Part shown: piece after piece, positions 12,799 to 23,059 of the stretch
Position numbering within the stretch: position 1 is the stretch's first letter
Layout of the letters: the number at the start of each line of letters is the position of its first letter
Assembly (NCBI RefSeq): GCF_003171515.1
Contig: NC_089390.1
Coordinates: forward strand, 6,262,001-6,326,000
DNA from: Pyrenophora tritici-repentis
Lineage: Eukaryota > Ascomycota > Dothideomycetes > Pleosporales > Pleosporaceae
Length of the DNA stretch: 64,000 nucleotides
Direction of reading: 5' to 3'
Position numbers and translations under genes: made by a program
The notes under the pieces: generated by a model
The model's input: the letters and a program-made list of their open reading frames with translations, nothing else
Database searches by the model: none
What the model was told of the DNA's origin: nothing

Positions 12799-14627
12799 TT
12801 AGTAAGATTCTTCTTCAGGCTGCGTTGACATTTTGCGTGGCCTTGCAGGGGGACCCATTTCTCCGCCGTCGTAGTTGGCGCTTGGCCTCCGCGATGCGCT
12901 CTGTCGCCTCGGAATTCCGCTCAGCATAGGGATCCCTGACTTTTCCATGGTGAGTCGACGAGCCAATGGAGTAGTAGCGCCGCTTCCGTCGCTATGGTTT
13001 CCAGTGTCGCTTTCTCGTAGCGACTTTGAAAAGGACTGCGAGTGACCATGTCCGCCTGATTGTCCGCTCATGGAGCTGCGTGACCTCGGCATCCGGGGAT
13101 CCATCCCACTGATTGACGAAGACTGATAATGACCAAGGGGCGTCCGGTTGCTGCCTCTGCTCCCTGGTCTTGCTGGTGTCGATTGCGACGACATTGATGC
13201 TCGACTGCTTGGCCTGCTATTGGTAGGCTCTCGTGAAGAAGTTGACCGACCGAATGACAGCCGGCTTACACCGGACTCGTAAGCACCACTAACGGACGAA
13301 GCCGCCGATGCATGCGAGCTGCGCTTTCTGCCGCTTCTCACGGTAACCGTGCTCGGTACACCACCGTGATGTCCCATGGCGCTACCATTCCGTGGACTGG
13401 CTTTCGGCGGTGTATTCGTCGGTGCAGGAAGCTTGGATCGCGCCGAGTGGACCCGCTCTTCAAGCTTCTGCATCTTGCCAATTAGCCCGCGAATCTGGTA
13501 AAGTGATCCGGATCTTGGCAGAGTCGCCGGTGGTGCGGCAGCCCCAAAGCTTGGCCTTGGCCCTCGTGAAGCTAGAGCAGACGTCCGTATAGAAGGCGTT
13601 GCCCGCCCACTGGCACTGGTACCTGGTCTCGATACCCCCGACACGCTGGGACCTCGCGAATGGCGCGGGGCGCGCTGATACAGACCGGCGCGAGGTGTGG
13701 TTCCGGGATCCAATGGGGGAACCGAGTTTTTGCGCCTAGACATGGGCGTAGAGGGCACATGTCTTGTTGTGATGGGTGCATCAGACAGGGGTGGAGAAGG
13801 AGGCGTTGTGTCTGGGTGCGGGACGTCTGGTTTCGAGTGCGGCGGGGTAGAGGCGGCCGTTGGCGAAGAAAGATTAGTAGCTGAGGTTGAAGCCTCGGAG
13901 ACGGGAGAGCGTGGTCTCAGGGCATCACCAGAGACATGATTAGATACCTTGCGCTGGTGGTGGCCCTCAATCGTCTCCTCTGCTATGCGCAGCTTCTCCT
14001 GCACAATTTCCGCCTCTATCCGCAAATCTGACAGTTCATCTCGAAGTCGCTGTGTCTCTATCCGCAACGCTTCTCGCTCCTGTTCGCCGATTTTGATCTC
14101 CTCCTCCAGCATTACCGTCCGCTCAATCGCCACATTGTACTTTGACTCGACGTCCTCTAGGGAGGATGTTTGGTGGCGTGCCTGGCGCTCGAAATCATCG
14201 CTCTGTACTTCAATGTCCCGTAGGCGCATTTGAAGAGCGCGCTGGCTCTCGCGCATGCTGGTAATCTCTTTCTGCAGAGTGTTCTGCGCATTGTTGGCTT
14301 CCGTCTTGCTTTGCTTGTACTTGGTCTGCGACTTTGTTAGTGGCTGTTCTAGAGGCGCAGATACGCGCCAACGTGTCGGGGGCCACAAACCTTCCACTCC
14401 TCCACCTCAAATCCCAACTTCTCTGCCTTCTCCTGCAATTTCCGCTCCCGCTTTTCGCTCTCTTCGACATCGCGCTCTAGCTCGGCCTCGAGTTCCTTGC
14501 TGGATGCCTGGAACTCCTGCAGCTCCACTTCCAACGTCTCATATTGCGACTTATAATAGGCCAGCTCCTCCTCTAGACTGGCCCATCCTGAACGAGCCGG
14601 CGAGGGGTGACTGTCGTCGGCTGCCAT
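12799..14627 (-). CDS. nudE: Nuclear distribution protein NudE homolog
   Basis: Adaptor that binds LIS1/NudF and dynein and supports nuclear migration and hyphal growth at microtubule plus ends. Two exons, 14627-14391 and 14325-12799, give 587 residues, close to Aspergillus NudE. Residues about 20-190 are an almost unbroken coiled coil beginning [19 protein letters not shown], the family's N-terminal LIS1-binding region. The intron (GTTTGT...CAG, 66 bp) falls in phase 0 between EEWK and TKYKQSK. The C-terminal two thirds is Ser/Pro/Arg-rich and low-complexity, as in fungal NudE proteins, with a shorter conserved block ([20 protein letters not shown]). Dynein light intermediate chain is encoded at 36.4 kb in the same window, but the two are not neighbours. 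Confidence 0.92.
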
Positions 14628-15458
14628 GGTGGGTCCGTGGTCGCGACGGTGAATCGCTCCTGATGATCAGGGGGGGATTGGACCAGGCGGGGTGTCGTGA
14701 CGAGGCGTCGGAATGATACTGCGAAAGAAAGCGCTGTCGTGGAATCGTCACCAGCGCCTACCGCACCGAATGCGATAACTGCTGGGCGGCGCGCGGATTG
14801 CTCCTGCTGTGCTTGTCGGAGGTTGACAATTTCCACTTTGTCGTATGCGGTGTGTTGTCGACAAATGGATGCGCCCAAGCCAGTTCAGAGTTGCCGGCCG
14901 CCTCTGCGCGCGCTTCTTGTAGGCTTATAAATATACGGCCTGTCCCTATGATGGTTAGTAGTCAGTAGGCCGCGGGACTGCGGCGTGCAGTGTTGTGTGT
15001 CGCCAGCAGTGGTTGTTGATGGAGGCACTGCGGGCGCGGAGCCCGATGGCTAGCGCACTGACTCTCCAGGGCAACCAGGTCGACGCGGGCAGGTGCCTCC
15101 AGCCACCGAGTGTGACACATGGAACGTGCCGCAGCCAGACATCCCCACAAACGCCAGCGCAGAGAGAGACAGCGCACCCACACAAGCAAACCTTGATGGT
15201 GAATAGCCTCTTTGCTCAGCCACCAGATATACAAACATGACGACACTGCCTTGTTTACTGGGCACAGACTCGTCTATTGACTCATTTTCCCCTCAAAATA
15301 CTGCCAAAAAGAAACCATCCCGCAAAATGCCCAACACCACGTGTACAGCGTTTCAGATTCCACCGAGGTAATTACATCCAGATGAACGGCATTTGTATTT
15401 CAGATAAAGGGGTATATGTACAATTTTTGTCCAACCAGATTATTACTAAATATTACTC
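14628..15458. other. Intergenic, nudE promoter and carrier 3' region
   Basis: The first 300 bases upstream of the nudE start form its promoter and leader. The stretch 15270-15458 is AT-rich and fits the 3' UTR of the carrier. No gene was supported, though several overlapping open frames occur near 14950-15260. Confidence 0.5.
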
Positions 15459-17031
15459 CTACTCTTTGATGCCGCTATCAGGGCCGTTGATATCTCTGAC
15501 CTTGGCATCCACTACGGCATCCCTAGCCTGCTGTGACGCATCGCTCGCTGCAGTCTTGGCATTCTCCATGGCTTCACCAGCAGCATCCTGGCTCTGGGTA
15601 AACATTTGTTTACCCTTGTTGTACATATCCTGGGCTGTCGACGACGCCGTCTCTGCTGCCGTCTCTACGGTCTGTGCACTTTTTGAGTATGCATCACCAG
15701 CAGCGTCTTTGCTCTTCTCTACCAGATCCTGCGCCTGCTGTGAGCCCTCTGCTACAACATTCTTGACCGACTCGGTTGCATTTCCGACCACTTCGATGCT
15801 CTTCCCATAAGCGTCGCTACTCTGCACATCGTCCGCTGCCTTTTTCACCATTTCTTTGGGCCCAGGGTACATTTCCAACGCCTTTTGCACCATGTAGTAC
15901 AGACTAATGATGACAGCATGAATGCGGTCCTTCATCAACATGGTGATACCATGAGAGAAAAAGCCTTTCAACACTTCAGCTCCCAACCCCTCGTAAAGAG
16001 CCCACATTCCCTCCGTCTGTGCAATGCGCAAGATGGTACTGAAGACAGTTCGTTGTCTAGCTTGCAAAGCCTTTGACTTCAGCGCATCCCCCGACTTCTC
16101 TTTGTCCGACGTCTCCCCAGTGCCAGATGTGGGCTTCTGTAAAGACACTTGCGCACGCGTCTTTGCGAGCGAGAAGGGATAAGTGGCGGTCGAGGCCAGA
16201 ACTTTGCTAATGGCTGCCAGGAAAAAGGTAACCCGTGCTCCAGGATTGTCGCGCTTGGCCCTTGGTACCAACAGACGTAGCAGGGCCTTGTGCAGCAGCA
16301 TCGTAATCGAAGGATTCAAAGTCAGGATCAAGCTGGCAGAGTATCCTGACCAGAAGCCTTGTATGCCCTTTTCGCGCCTGATCTCTGCTGCAATATCTCT
16401 TGTACTTGACAGGGGTGGTATGTCGGTTGCTGAGTCCTGCGTCATCATTGCTGCTGTCTGCTTCCTGGTGACAATCTGCTGAATCGGTGTAGTGAAGAGC
16501 TTGGAGAAAGCGCCTGCGACTACACCAATACCGATCTCCTCCAGCGCTGGCAGACTTCGTCCATTGTCGCGTGCATCAAGTCTCTTCTGTCGCACATAGG
16601 AGTATGCAAGAAAGAACAGGAAGCTGTCTGCGACGCCCTTGAGTGTCTCCTGTAACACACCACTGTAGAAAGCCTTTGGGCCGCCTTCCCTCTCGTATAT
16701 CTTCTCGATGGCGTCCAAGAGTCCGTTGTAGTGTGGGTGCTTATCATCGTGATGTAGTTGTCGCTGGACCTGTAGGCGCGTGATGACGACGTCGAGAGGG
16801 TATGTTATGAGCTTCGATATCGCCGTTCCTAGAGCACCTGATGTCGCATGGCCAAGCGCTGGGAGTGCAGGACCGACTGCGCTGTGATGGTCTTTCTCGT
16901 GCGATATGTGGTAGAGCGTGAAGGCATCCTAGACGCGGAGTTAGTATAGAGATGTCGATCGCATGTCAGTAGCTTACGAGCTGCGAGTTATAGATGTAGT
17001 TCATCTTGTCGGAACTGCCGTTAGAAGCCAT
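15459..17031 (-). CDS. Peroxisomal adenine-nucleotide-type carrier (SLC25 family) with extended tail
   Basis: Two exons, 17031-16978 and 16928-15459, give 507 residues. Three mitochondrial-carrier repeats are visible by their signature helices: YPLDVVITRLQ, TPIQQIVTRKQ and YPFSLAKTRAQ. The first and third fit Px[DES]xxx[KR]xR-type signatures and the arrangement resembles PMP47/Ant1-type peroxisomal carriers, which exchange ATP for AMP to support fatty-acid activation inside peroxisomes. Such carriers are normally about 300-350 residues. Here a further 120 residues follow the last membrane segment, Ala/Ser/Gln-rich and heptad-like (AAGDAYSKSAQTVETAAETA), resembling LEA-type amphipathic repeats. 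The start comes from exon 1 MASNGSSDKMNYIYNSQL, joined in phase 0. Carrier family is sure, peroxisomal location is inferred. Confidence 0.85.
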
Positions 17032-17852
17032 GGTTGATAATAATGGAAAAGAAACGCCTTAAGATGCAAGGAAATAGTAGTAGTATATAAGCATTCCAAA
17101 CGCGGGGAAGGCACTCATGGCCTGCGGAGGCGGATGTACTGCGGGCTCCTTGTGTTACCAGTGCCAGACGTCATTTGGGGCGCTCGGATGAGGCCAGAGC
17201 TCCAGTGGATAGCCGAGCTAACATGCCCACAGCTTTCGCTTGTGAAGATGCCTTTCCCTACCTTTTCCCAACCACACCACCTGGAGCACACTCCCCACCA
17301 CCTCAACCCGCTCGGGAGAGCCCGTAGTTGCATCCGACTGTCGTCGCCGCCCGCGATACCTCGTATTGAGTATCGCATTAGTTCTGCGCACACGCGATGT
17401 ACCGAGCGAGCGACGCGGTGCACGAAACGACGCCGGCGAGCTCGATTCACTGCATTCAGAGACGGCACGCGTCACGGCAATATTTGTAGCAAAAGGAGTA
17501 CTCAAAGGGACTGCGAGAATCTATCATGGGTATTGATCGCAGTTCAAAGTATCCTCCGAGAAGAATCATAGCCAGTTTTTGATAAGACGTAGGAAGACTC
17601 GCTTGCGAGAAGGATCTCCATCGATTCACACGCTGGCTACATTCGAAAAGTAAACTAGAGAAATGGCTTGTGATATGCAAATGGTTGCACATCAGTGCCA
17701 TGCCATTCTATTAGACCCGATCTTCTGACACGTGGATTTGGGTCAATAAGCTCACGTTTGCGCAATTGACAGCTTCCTTATTTTTCAGCCAGGCAACGAA
17801 CAAAAACATGAGCGGAAACCAGTCCATCTTGTTATTGTCTATATTCGTTGTA
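17032..17852. other. Intergenic, carrier promoter side
   Basis: Promoter region of the carrier gene, then a stretch with several short overlapping open frames on both strands (17115-17700) that do not read as protein. No gene supported. Confidence 0.45.
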
Positions 17853-18095
17853 TTACTCTGGATACTTCTCGTTATCCTCGCAGAACTCGCTCAACAATTT
17901 TGTTGTGTTATCAAGGTTTGGGGTAGGAACTATCAATTCAGCTTCAGTCATATGTTCCAATAGCGTGCTGGTGCTCACTCTCACGCTCTTCTTGTAGTAA
18001 GCAGACAGCTTGGATCGCAAATTTGCTGCGTCGATGTAATCTTCTGAGGACTTTTGGACGGGGTAGTTTTGGGTGCCTCGGGTCGACTGAACCAT
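17853..18095 (-). CDS. Hypothetical small protein (80 aa)
   Basis: An open frame of 80 codons whose product is charged and mostly helical in composition (SSEDYIDAANLRSKLSAYYK, then LLSEFCEDNEKYPE). It has no signal peptide, membrane segment or motif I recognise. Its amino-acid balance is more protein-like than the other small frames nearby, which is the only support. It could be a remnant or chance. Confidence 0.25.
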   Translation of the reverse strand: MVQSTRGTQNYPVQKSSEDYIDAANLRSKLSAYYKKSVRVSTSTLLEHMTEAELIVPTPNLDNTTKLLSEFCEDNEKYPE

Positions 18096-18424
18096 AGTAC
18101 CAGTGACGTAGCAAGCAGACTACGTATCAATTAAGTCCCGCTTAATCATGCCCCACTGGGTCGATAGCAACTGTGCGACATCACTTTGTATTAAGCCTTT
18201 AGCGCGTTGGTGAACGTCAGACGTGGTACTCCGCTCTCTGTATTTCATTATTAATTCCATTTTCACTTTCACTTTCATCTACGAAAAAGCGACCGTGCGC
18301 GCCCCCCACTACCTTATTGAGGCAATCTGTCTCTACTACGCCCACCCACCTCACGCTCACCAGCCCCTAAAAATTGCTAATAACTCAGCCATAGAAAATG
18401 ACAAAATAGTCATTGATTAAAGCA

Positions 18425-19107
18425 ATGGCTTCATTCTGGGCATCCATGAACTCCACCTCAAGTACCAATTCCGAACCAACATGGGGCTTTGGGAGCCTGC
18501 GGACTGACCTTGATGCTCCCACCTCCTCTTCGAACGCACCTGCAACCCCATCCTTGTCTAATCCACTCGGTCCCGGTACTCTACCCGCATCGCCTATCAA
18601 CCTAACTCCTTCCGCAGACTCAAGCCCAAGAAACAGCGCCACCTGGTACCGCTCTTGTTTACATTGCCATTTCAACCGACGCAAGTGGTAGACAGACCAC
18701 GAAGGAGACTCAGGACCCCATTGCCATTTTCCAAGGAGAAGTACACATCCTGCGTATCTACCTTCCGCGTGACCAACTCCCCCCCACAGTGTGTGCACGA
18801 CATGCACACTTACTTCCAACAGCAAGATTCCAACCCTCTTGTCGAAATTCATCTCTGCGTCCGTTCTCTCCTCCTCCTTTGTCTCCAAGACATCAACAAC
18901 GACAATGAGCTAAAGGGAACCATAACCAACGTGGTTACGAAGTGGAGTGTTGGCAACACCAGCATCAAGTTCTACTTCCTTCGCAAGGGAGTCCCGACCA
19001 ACCGCAACCGCTTTCAGAATTTCGTAGAGAAAGACTTGATGCGAGCGGCTGAAGGACTGCGGGGGACATACTGGTGTTCCTGGCACTTCCTCGTTGTCAA
19101 CTTCTGA
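18425..19107 (+). CDS. Hypothetical gene, multi-exon or decayed
   Basis: Protein-like sequence runs through three frames in order. First, from ATG 18425, a Ser/Pro/Thr-rich segment (MASFWASMNSTSSTNSEPTW). Second, about 18637-18760, PPGTALVYIAISTDASG and KETQDPIAIFQGE. Third, about 18789-19107, CVHDMHTYFQQQDSNPLVE to WSVGNTSIKFYFLRKGVPTN and a stop at 19107. The first change could be an intron (branch-like CTAAC at 18602-18606, CAG acceptors at 18617 and 18636). The second could be an intron GTAC...CACAG ending near 18788, or a one-base slip in the C7 run at 18779-18785. I do not recognise the product. A 167-codon frame on the opposite strand is judged a shadow. Exact structure unresolved. Confidence 0.35.
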
Positions 19108-19876
19108 AATAGTTGAAGAGATGCTTTGATGAGACCCAAGTCTAGTGCCCGGCCTTCCGTATACCCTCCCGGAACAGAATTATTCTCCATGTTCAACATT
19201 CAGGTCTGTATAATACGACCTTGAGAGTTAAAAGTTCCTTTGTATGAATGCTGGCTGTGAAATAGGGATGCTCTTCTGGACTTTGCAGCTTTGCTAAAAT
19301 TGAGCCGGCACATAGATTGTCGATGTAGACTTTTCGTCCACGATGACTACATCGCTTTAAATTGGGATGAGAACTTGCAATCACGGTAGCCAATACAAAA
19401 TAAATCATTTTCTGGATGCTGATATCGTATGCTCCCATTTATACGTTTTCAATACACTCGATTCTTCTCCTATCCCTGTATCTGGCCCCATTCCTGCACC
19501 TCTCCCTCTTTCAACTCTTCCAAAATCTCGTTCCTAGACACAAGCACTCAACTCTAATTTTGTGTTACCGAGCTAGACCGCAAAGGCCAGCTCAAAAGGT
19601 TAGCTGACACAAACAACGGAGAAAGTCCTTGCTCGCACCTGAATTACATGGAATACTTGACGTGCAAGTGTATAAAAGCCCCTGTAAGTAGGCTCCAGAT
19701 ATACCCATAGTATTAGGGATAAAAGGGCTTACCCACACTTTCACTGTCAATTATCCATGTCACCTAGGCGTTTCCGTCCTCTTGCACAACGCTTCTTTGT
19801 ACTCATGAAAATGAATTCAGAATGACTATACAATTCTACTCGAACAACTGCTCAAACCCAAGCCAAATAGCATAAC
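19108..19876. other. Intergenic with MITE copy E
   Basis: Apart from the MITE at 19636-19770 nothing coding was seen. The final 100 bases adjoin the kynureninase stop and should hold its 3' UTR. Confidence 0.5.
19636..19770. mobile_element. MITE copy E (135 bp), diverged
   Basis: Left end at 19636 (CACCTG, then CATGGAATACTTGACGTGC, then AGTGTATAAA) closely follows the left end of copy B including the sub-terminal AGTGTATAAA block. The right end at 19746-19770 (GTCAATTATCCATGTCACCT) is its diverged inverted counterpart. The inner GGGCTTACCCACA matches copy A. No coding capacity. Confidence 0.65.
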
Positions 19877-21346
19877 TTATAGCCGCGCCTCAACCGCCGG
19901 CATCGTTTGTGAATGTCTCTCCTGCCTCTTCTCCCGTATCGCCTCTTCAAATACCCGCATAAACCTCCACACATCGCCAAATGTATTGTACAATGGCACA
20001 GGTGCTACACGGATGATACCAGGTTTCCTCTTATCACAGACAACACCATTCTCAACCAACGCCGCACTCGCATCATCGAAGATATCTTCTGGTAATAGAA
20101 CACTAAGCTGTGCGCCGCGGAAACGAGGATCTGAGGGTGTGATGATTTGGAAGGGAGAAGCACCGTCTGTTGAGTTGCGTGCGGCTATTTGGGAAAGAAG
20201 ATGCTCAGCATATGCGGTCAGGAGTAGTGATCTTGAGCGAAGATCGGCCATTGAGGTCTTCTCGAAGACGCTGAGGGCGCCGGCCAGGCATGTGAGATCG
20301 ACGATTGAGGGGTTGGAGCATTGGAAGCCTTGCGCGCCAGGTGTGGGGACGAATTTGTTGTCCATCAAGAAACGAGAGGACTTGTCGTGGCCGTACCAGC
20401 CCTTTAGCCCCTTGTAGTGGTCATTGTTGCCATGCTTTTCGTGGATGAAAGCACCCGCGATAGCACCGGCACCAGCGTTCATATACTTGTATGTACACCA
20501 GCAGGCAAAATCAACGTCCCAGTCGTGGAGCTTGAGTTCGACGTTACCGGCGGCGTGTGCTAGATCCCATCCGATGGTGATGTTGTGTTTGCGTGCATGT
20601 GCGGTGATGGTAGGGATGTCGAGAAGCTGGCCACTGTAGTATTGGATACCGGGCAACATGATGAGAGCAAGTTCATCGGCATTATCGGTAATGAGTCTGA
20701 GGATGTTGTCTGTTGTAATGATATGCCCATCGTCCGGTTCCACTAGCAGCATACTCTTCTTTGGGTCAAGACCATGCCATTCAATCTGTGACTCGATGGC
20801 GTACCAGTCACTGGGAAAAGGCCGCCACTCGCACATGATCTTGTGCTTCTTCTCCATTGGTTTGTAAAAGGCTGCCATCATCAAATGCAGGTTGATGGTC
20901 AAAGTGTTCATTGCGACAATTTCCGAGGGCGAAGCACCTACAATGTCTGCCATCTTGCTTGAGCACGCAGCCGCCATGTCTTGGAAGGGTGTGAGAGGGG
21001 AGTCTTCAAGGGCGGTAAAGTGACCACCAACGACGATTGAACCCCATGTTTTGAGATATGCGTTCAGGTGCTCGCCCACAGCTCTTGGTTGCAGACCTAG
21101 AGAATTGCCGCAGAAGTAGATCGCCTCATCCTCTGAATTTGATGCTGGATGCGCCGTTTGAGTGTCGTCCTTGAGAGTTTTCCGCCGAATTTGCGCTTTG
21201 CTCGGTACAATGAAGTTCTGGCGGAGAGTTGACGAAATTCCCTTACTCGCATCGAGAGATTGCGCAAACTCCAATGACTCGCAGGTCGCCGGCCATTGCG
21301 GCTTTTGCCCTTGCCGGAGCTGTTCGACAGCCTTGGTCAGGTCCAT
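19877..21346 (-). CDS. BNA5: Kynureninase
   Basis: PLP enzyme that cleaves kynurenine to anthranilate, or 3-hydroxykynurenine to 3-hydroxyanthranilate, plus alanine, in the cytosolic kynurenine route to NAD. A single exon of 489 codons covers the whole family length. Family blocks are visible in order: IYFCGNSLGLQP near residue 75, WGSIVVGGHFT, the aspartate-histidine pair GWDLAHAAGN that contacts PLP, and WCTYKYMNAG with the Schiff-base lysine at residue 287. Its start faces that of the indoleamine dioxygenase 347 bp away, so the two share a promoter and catalyse nearby steps of one pathway. No peroxisomal or mitochondrial signal was seen. Confidence 0.95.
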   Translation of the reverse strand: MDLTKAVEQLRQGQKPQWPATCESLEFAQSLDASKGISSTLRQNFIVPSKAQIRRKTLKDDTQTAHPASNSEDEAIYFCGNSLGLQPRAVGEHLNAYLKTWGSIVVGGHFTALEDSPLTPFQDMAAACSSKMADIVGASPSEIVAMNTLTINLHLMMAAFYKPMEKKHKIMCEWRPFPSDWYAIESQIEWHGLDPKKSMLLVEPDDGHIITTDNILRLITDNADELALIMLPGIQYYSGQLLDIPTITAHARKHNITIGWDLAHAAGNVELKLHDWDVDFACWCTYKYMNAGAGAIAGAFIHEKHGNNDHYKGLKGWYGHDKSSRFLMDNKFVPTPGAQGFQCSNPSIVDLTCLAGALSVFEKTSMADLRSRSLLLTAYAEHLLSQIAARNSTDGASPFQIITPSDPRFRGAQLSVLLPEDIFDDASAALVENGVVCDKRKPGIIRVAPVPLYNTFGDVWRFMRVFEEAIREKRQERHSQTMPAVEARL

Positions 21347-21693
21347 TGGTAATATGAAATGAGTTGATGTAGATGGTGTTTTGACAAGTTTTGGTCGAGA
21401 TTCTTAATCAAATTTCCAAGGACACGTTGGGAGACTAAGATATATAAATTGCACTTCGAATGACGCGTTGACACTCAAAATATCCATCCGACGGAACGGA
21501 ACGCGCTAAATCACCAAGCTTTCGGCCCAACGGACGAAGTTCCGTCGGGTCGATCCGACAACTATCCGTCAACCTTGTGATTGTTATAGGTACCACATGA
21601 AAGTGGGTCACTGCTATCGGCGCATAAATGCGGGTTTCGCCATATCAAAACAAGGCGTAAACCCCAGAGAGCCTCCTTGGTACATCCTTCACG
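21347..21693. promoter_or_regulatory. Bidirectional promoter of the kynureninase/dioxygenase pair
   Basis: The 347 bp between the two start codons holds an inverted repeat: CCGACGGAAC at 21488-21497 and its exact reverse complement GTTCCGTCGG at 21539-21548. Its centre (21518) is within 2 bp of the midpoint between the two ATGs (21520). Further CGG/CCG triplets lie between and beside the arms (CGGCCC, AACGGACG, ATCCGAC, ATCCGTC). Zn2Cys6 proteins bind paired CGG triplets, and one is encoded next to the pair; that it binds here is inference. Any TATA-like element is not distinct. Confidence 0.6.
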
Positions 21694-23005
21694 ATGAGTC
21701 CTCATAGAATTCCAGTCCTTCCCTCACGCGACGCACTCCATCAGTATGGTATCTCAAAGAACGGATTCTTACCTGCTGAGCCACCTTTACGCCAATTACC
21801 GCATGGCTATTACCGACCCTGGGAGAGGATCGTTGAACATCTCCCAGTACTTATCGAGAGGCAGCAGATAAGAGAATGGGTAGACGAGCTGCCAGTCCTC
21901 GAAACCTCGCATCTTTCTAGCGAAGCAGAGTGGCAAAGAGCCCATTCGCTATTGGCGGTTATAGCTCAGGGATATATTTGGACTGGCCCCGAGCCATCAC
22001 AAGTACGTGACCGTACTCAAGTACTACCATCACGGATGCTGACAGAAGCTGCAGCGACTACCTCCTGCAATCTCTGTGCCTTTCCTCCAGACTGCTGAGC
22101 GTCTCGAGGTCCACCCAGTCGCCACATACGCAGCACTAAACTTATGGAACTGGACACCGCTTAGCGACGACGCCGACTTGACGCAACCAGAAAACATGAT
22201 CGCATTGCACACTGCAACCGGCAGTGATGACGAATCGTGGTTCTTTATAATCTCCAATGCCATGGAGGCAAGGGCCGGGCCATTGATTGAAGCCATGCTT
22301 GGTGCTATGGAAGCGGCTGAGCTCAACGACGCTGAGACTGTTATTCGTGCTCTGCAGTACTTCGAAAGTGGCATGAAGAGTATTGGTCAGCTTCTGGAAC
22401 GCATGGACGAGCGATGCGACGCACAAGTATTCTACCATGAGATTCGTCCCTTTCTTAGTGGCAGCATGAACATGAGTGCTGCAGGACTACCAAATGGGGT
22501 GTTCTACGATGAAGGCGACGGAAAAGGTTCGTGGCGGATGTATCGAGGTGGCTCCAATGGTCAGTCGTCATTACTACAATTCTTCGATGCCGTTCTATCG
22601 GTGGATCACTCCAGAAGCGGTGGCTTCCATGCAGAGATGCGTGGCTATATGCCAGGGCCCCACGCTAGATTCCTCGACGACGTGCAGGCGATTGCAAATA
22701 TTCGCAACTACGTGGATTGCCATCCAGAGAACAGGGACCTCCTTTCGGCTTTCAATGAAGCAATCGCGGCACTTAGCGCTTTCCGCGACAAACACATCGC
22801 ACTAGTAACCAGGTACATCATCATACCAAGCCGCATGGGAAAGCCAACTACTGCGATAAAGAGAAGGGACATCGCATCCGCCTCCACTAAGATGGTCGCC
22901 GAGAAGCCAAAGACACAAGAATTGGTTGGGACTGGTGGAACCAAGCTTATCCCCTTCCTAAGAACTTCTCGGGACGAGACCAGCGAAACGAAAGTCGTAC
23001 ATTGA
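21694..23005 (+). CDS. BNA2: Indoleamine 2,3-dioxygenase
   Basis: Haem dioxygenase that opens the indole ring of L-tryptophan to N-formylkynurenine, first step of the kynurenine pathway. Two exons, 21694-22002 and 22055-23005, give 419 residues; the 52-bp intron (GTACGT...CAG) is in phase 0. Family blocks: RLPPAISVPFLQT and PVATYAALNLWNW near residues 104-140, the YRGGSNGQSSLLQFFD substrate-site block near 265-285, and HAEMRGYMPGPH. The proximal haem histidine is expected at residue 350 in FRDKHIALVTRYIIIPS, equivalent to the C-terminal histidine of animal IDO. The tail beyond it is Lys/Thr-rich and not conserved. Divergent partner of kynureninase; together they suggest co-regulated tryptophan breakdown. 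Confidence 0.94.
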
Positions 23006-23059
23006 ATGGGGAGAGAATTTTAGGATAGAGTTTAGAACTTTTCTACACCTGTCATGGGA

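Noticed and set aside
14950..15265. Four overlapping open frames between nudE and the carrier
   Set aside because: All are Cys/Arg/Ala-rich, overlap one another on both strands and show no domain or splice context; likely promoter sequence with high GC.
18385..18888. 167-codon open frame on the minus strand
   Set aside because: It lies opposite protein-like plus-strand segments and its own product has a shadow-like composition rich in Gly, Val and Trp without a recognisable motif.
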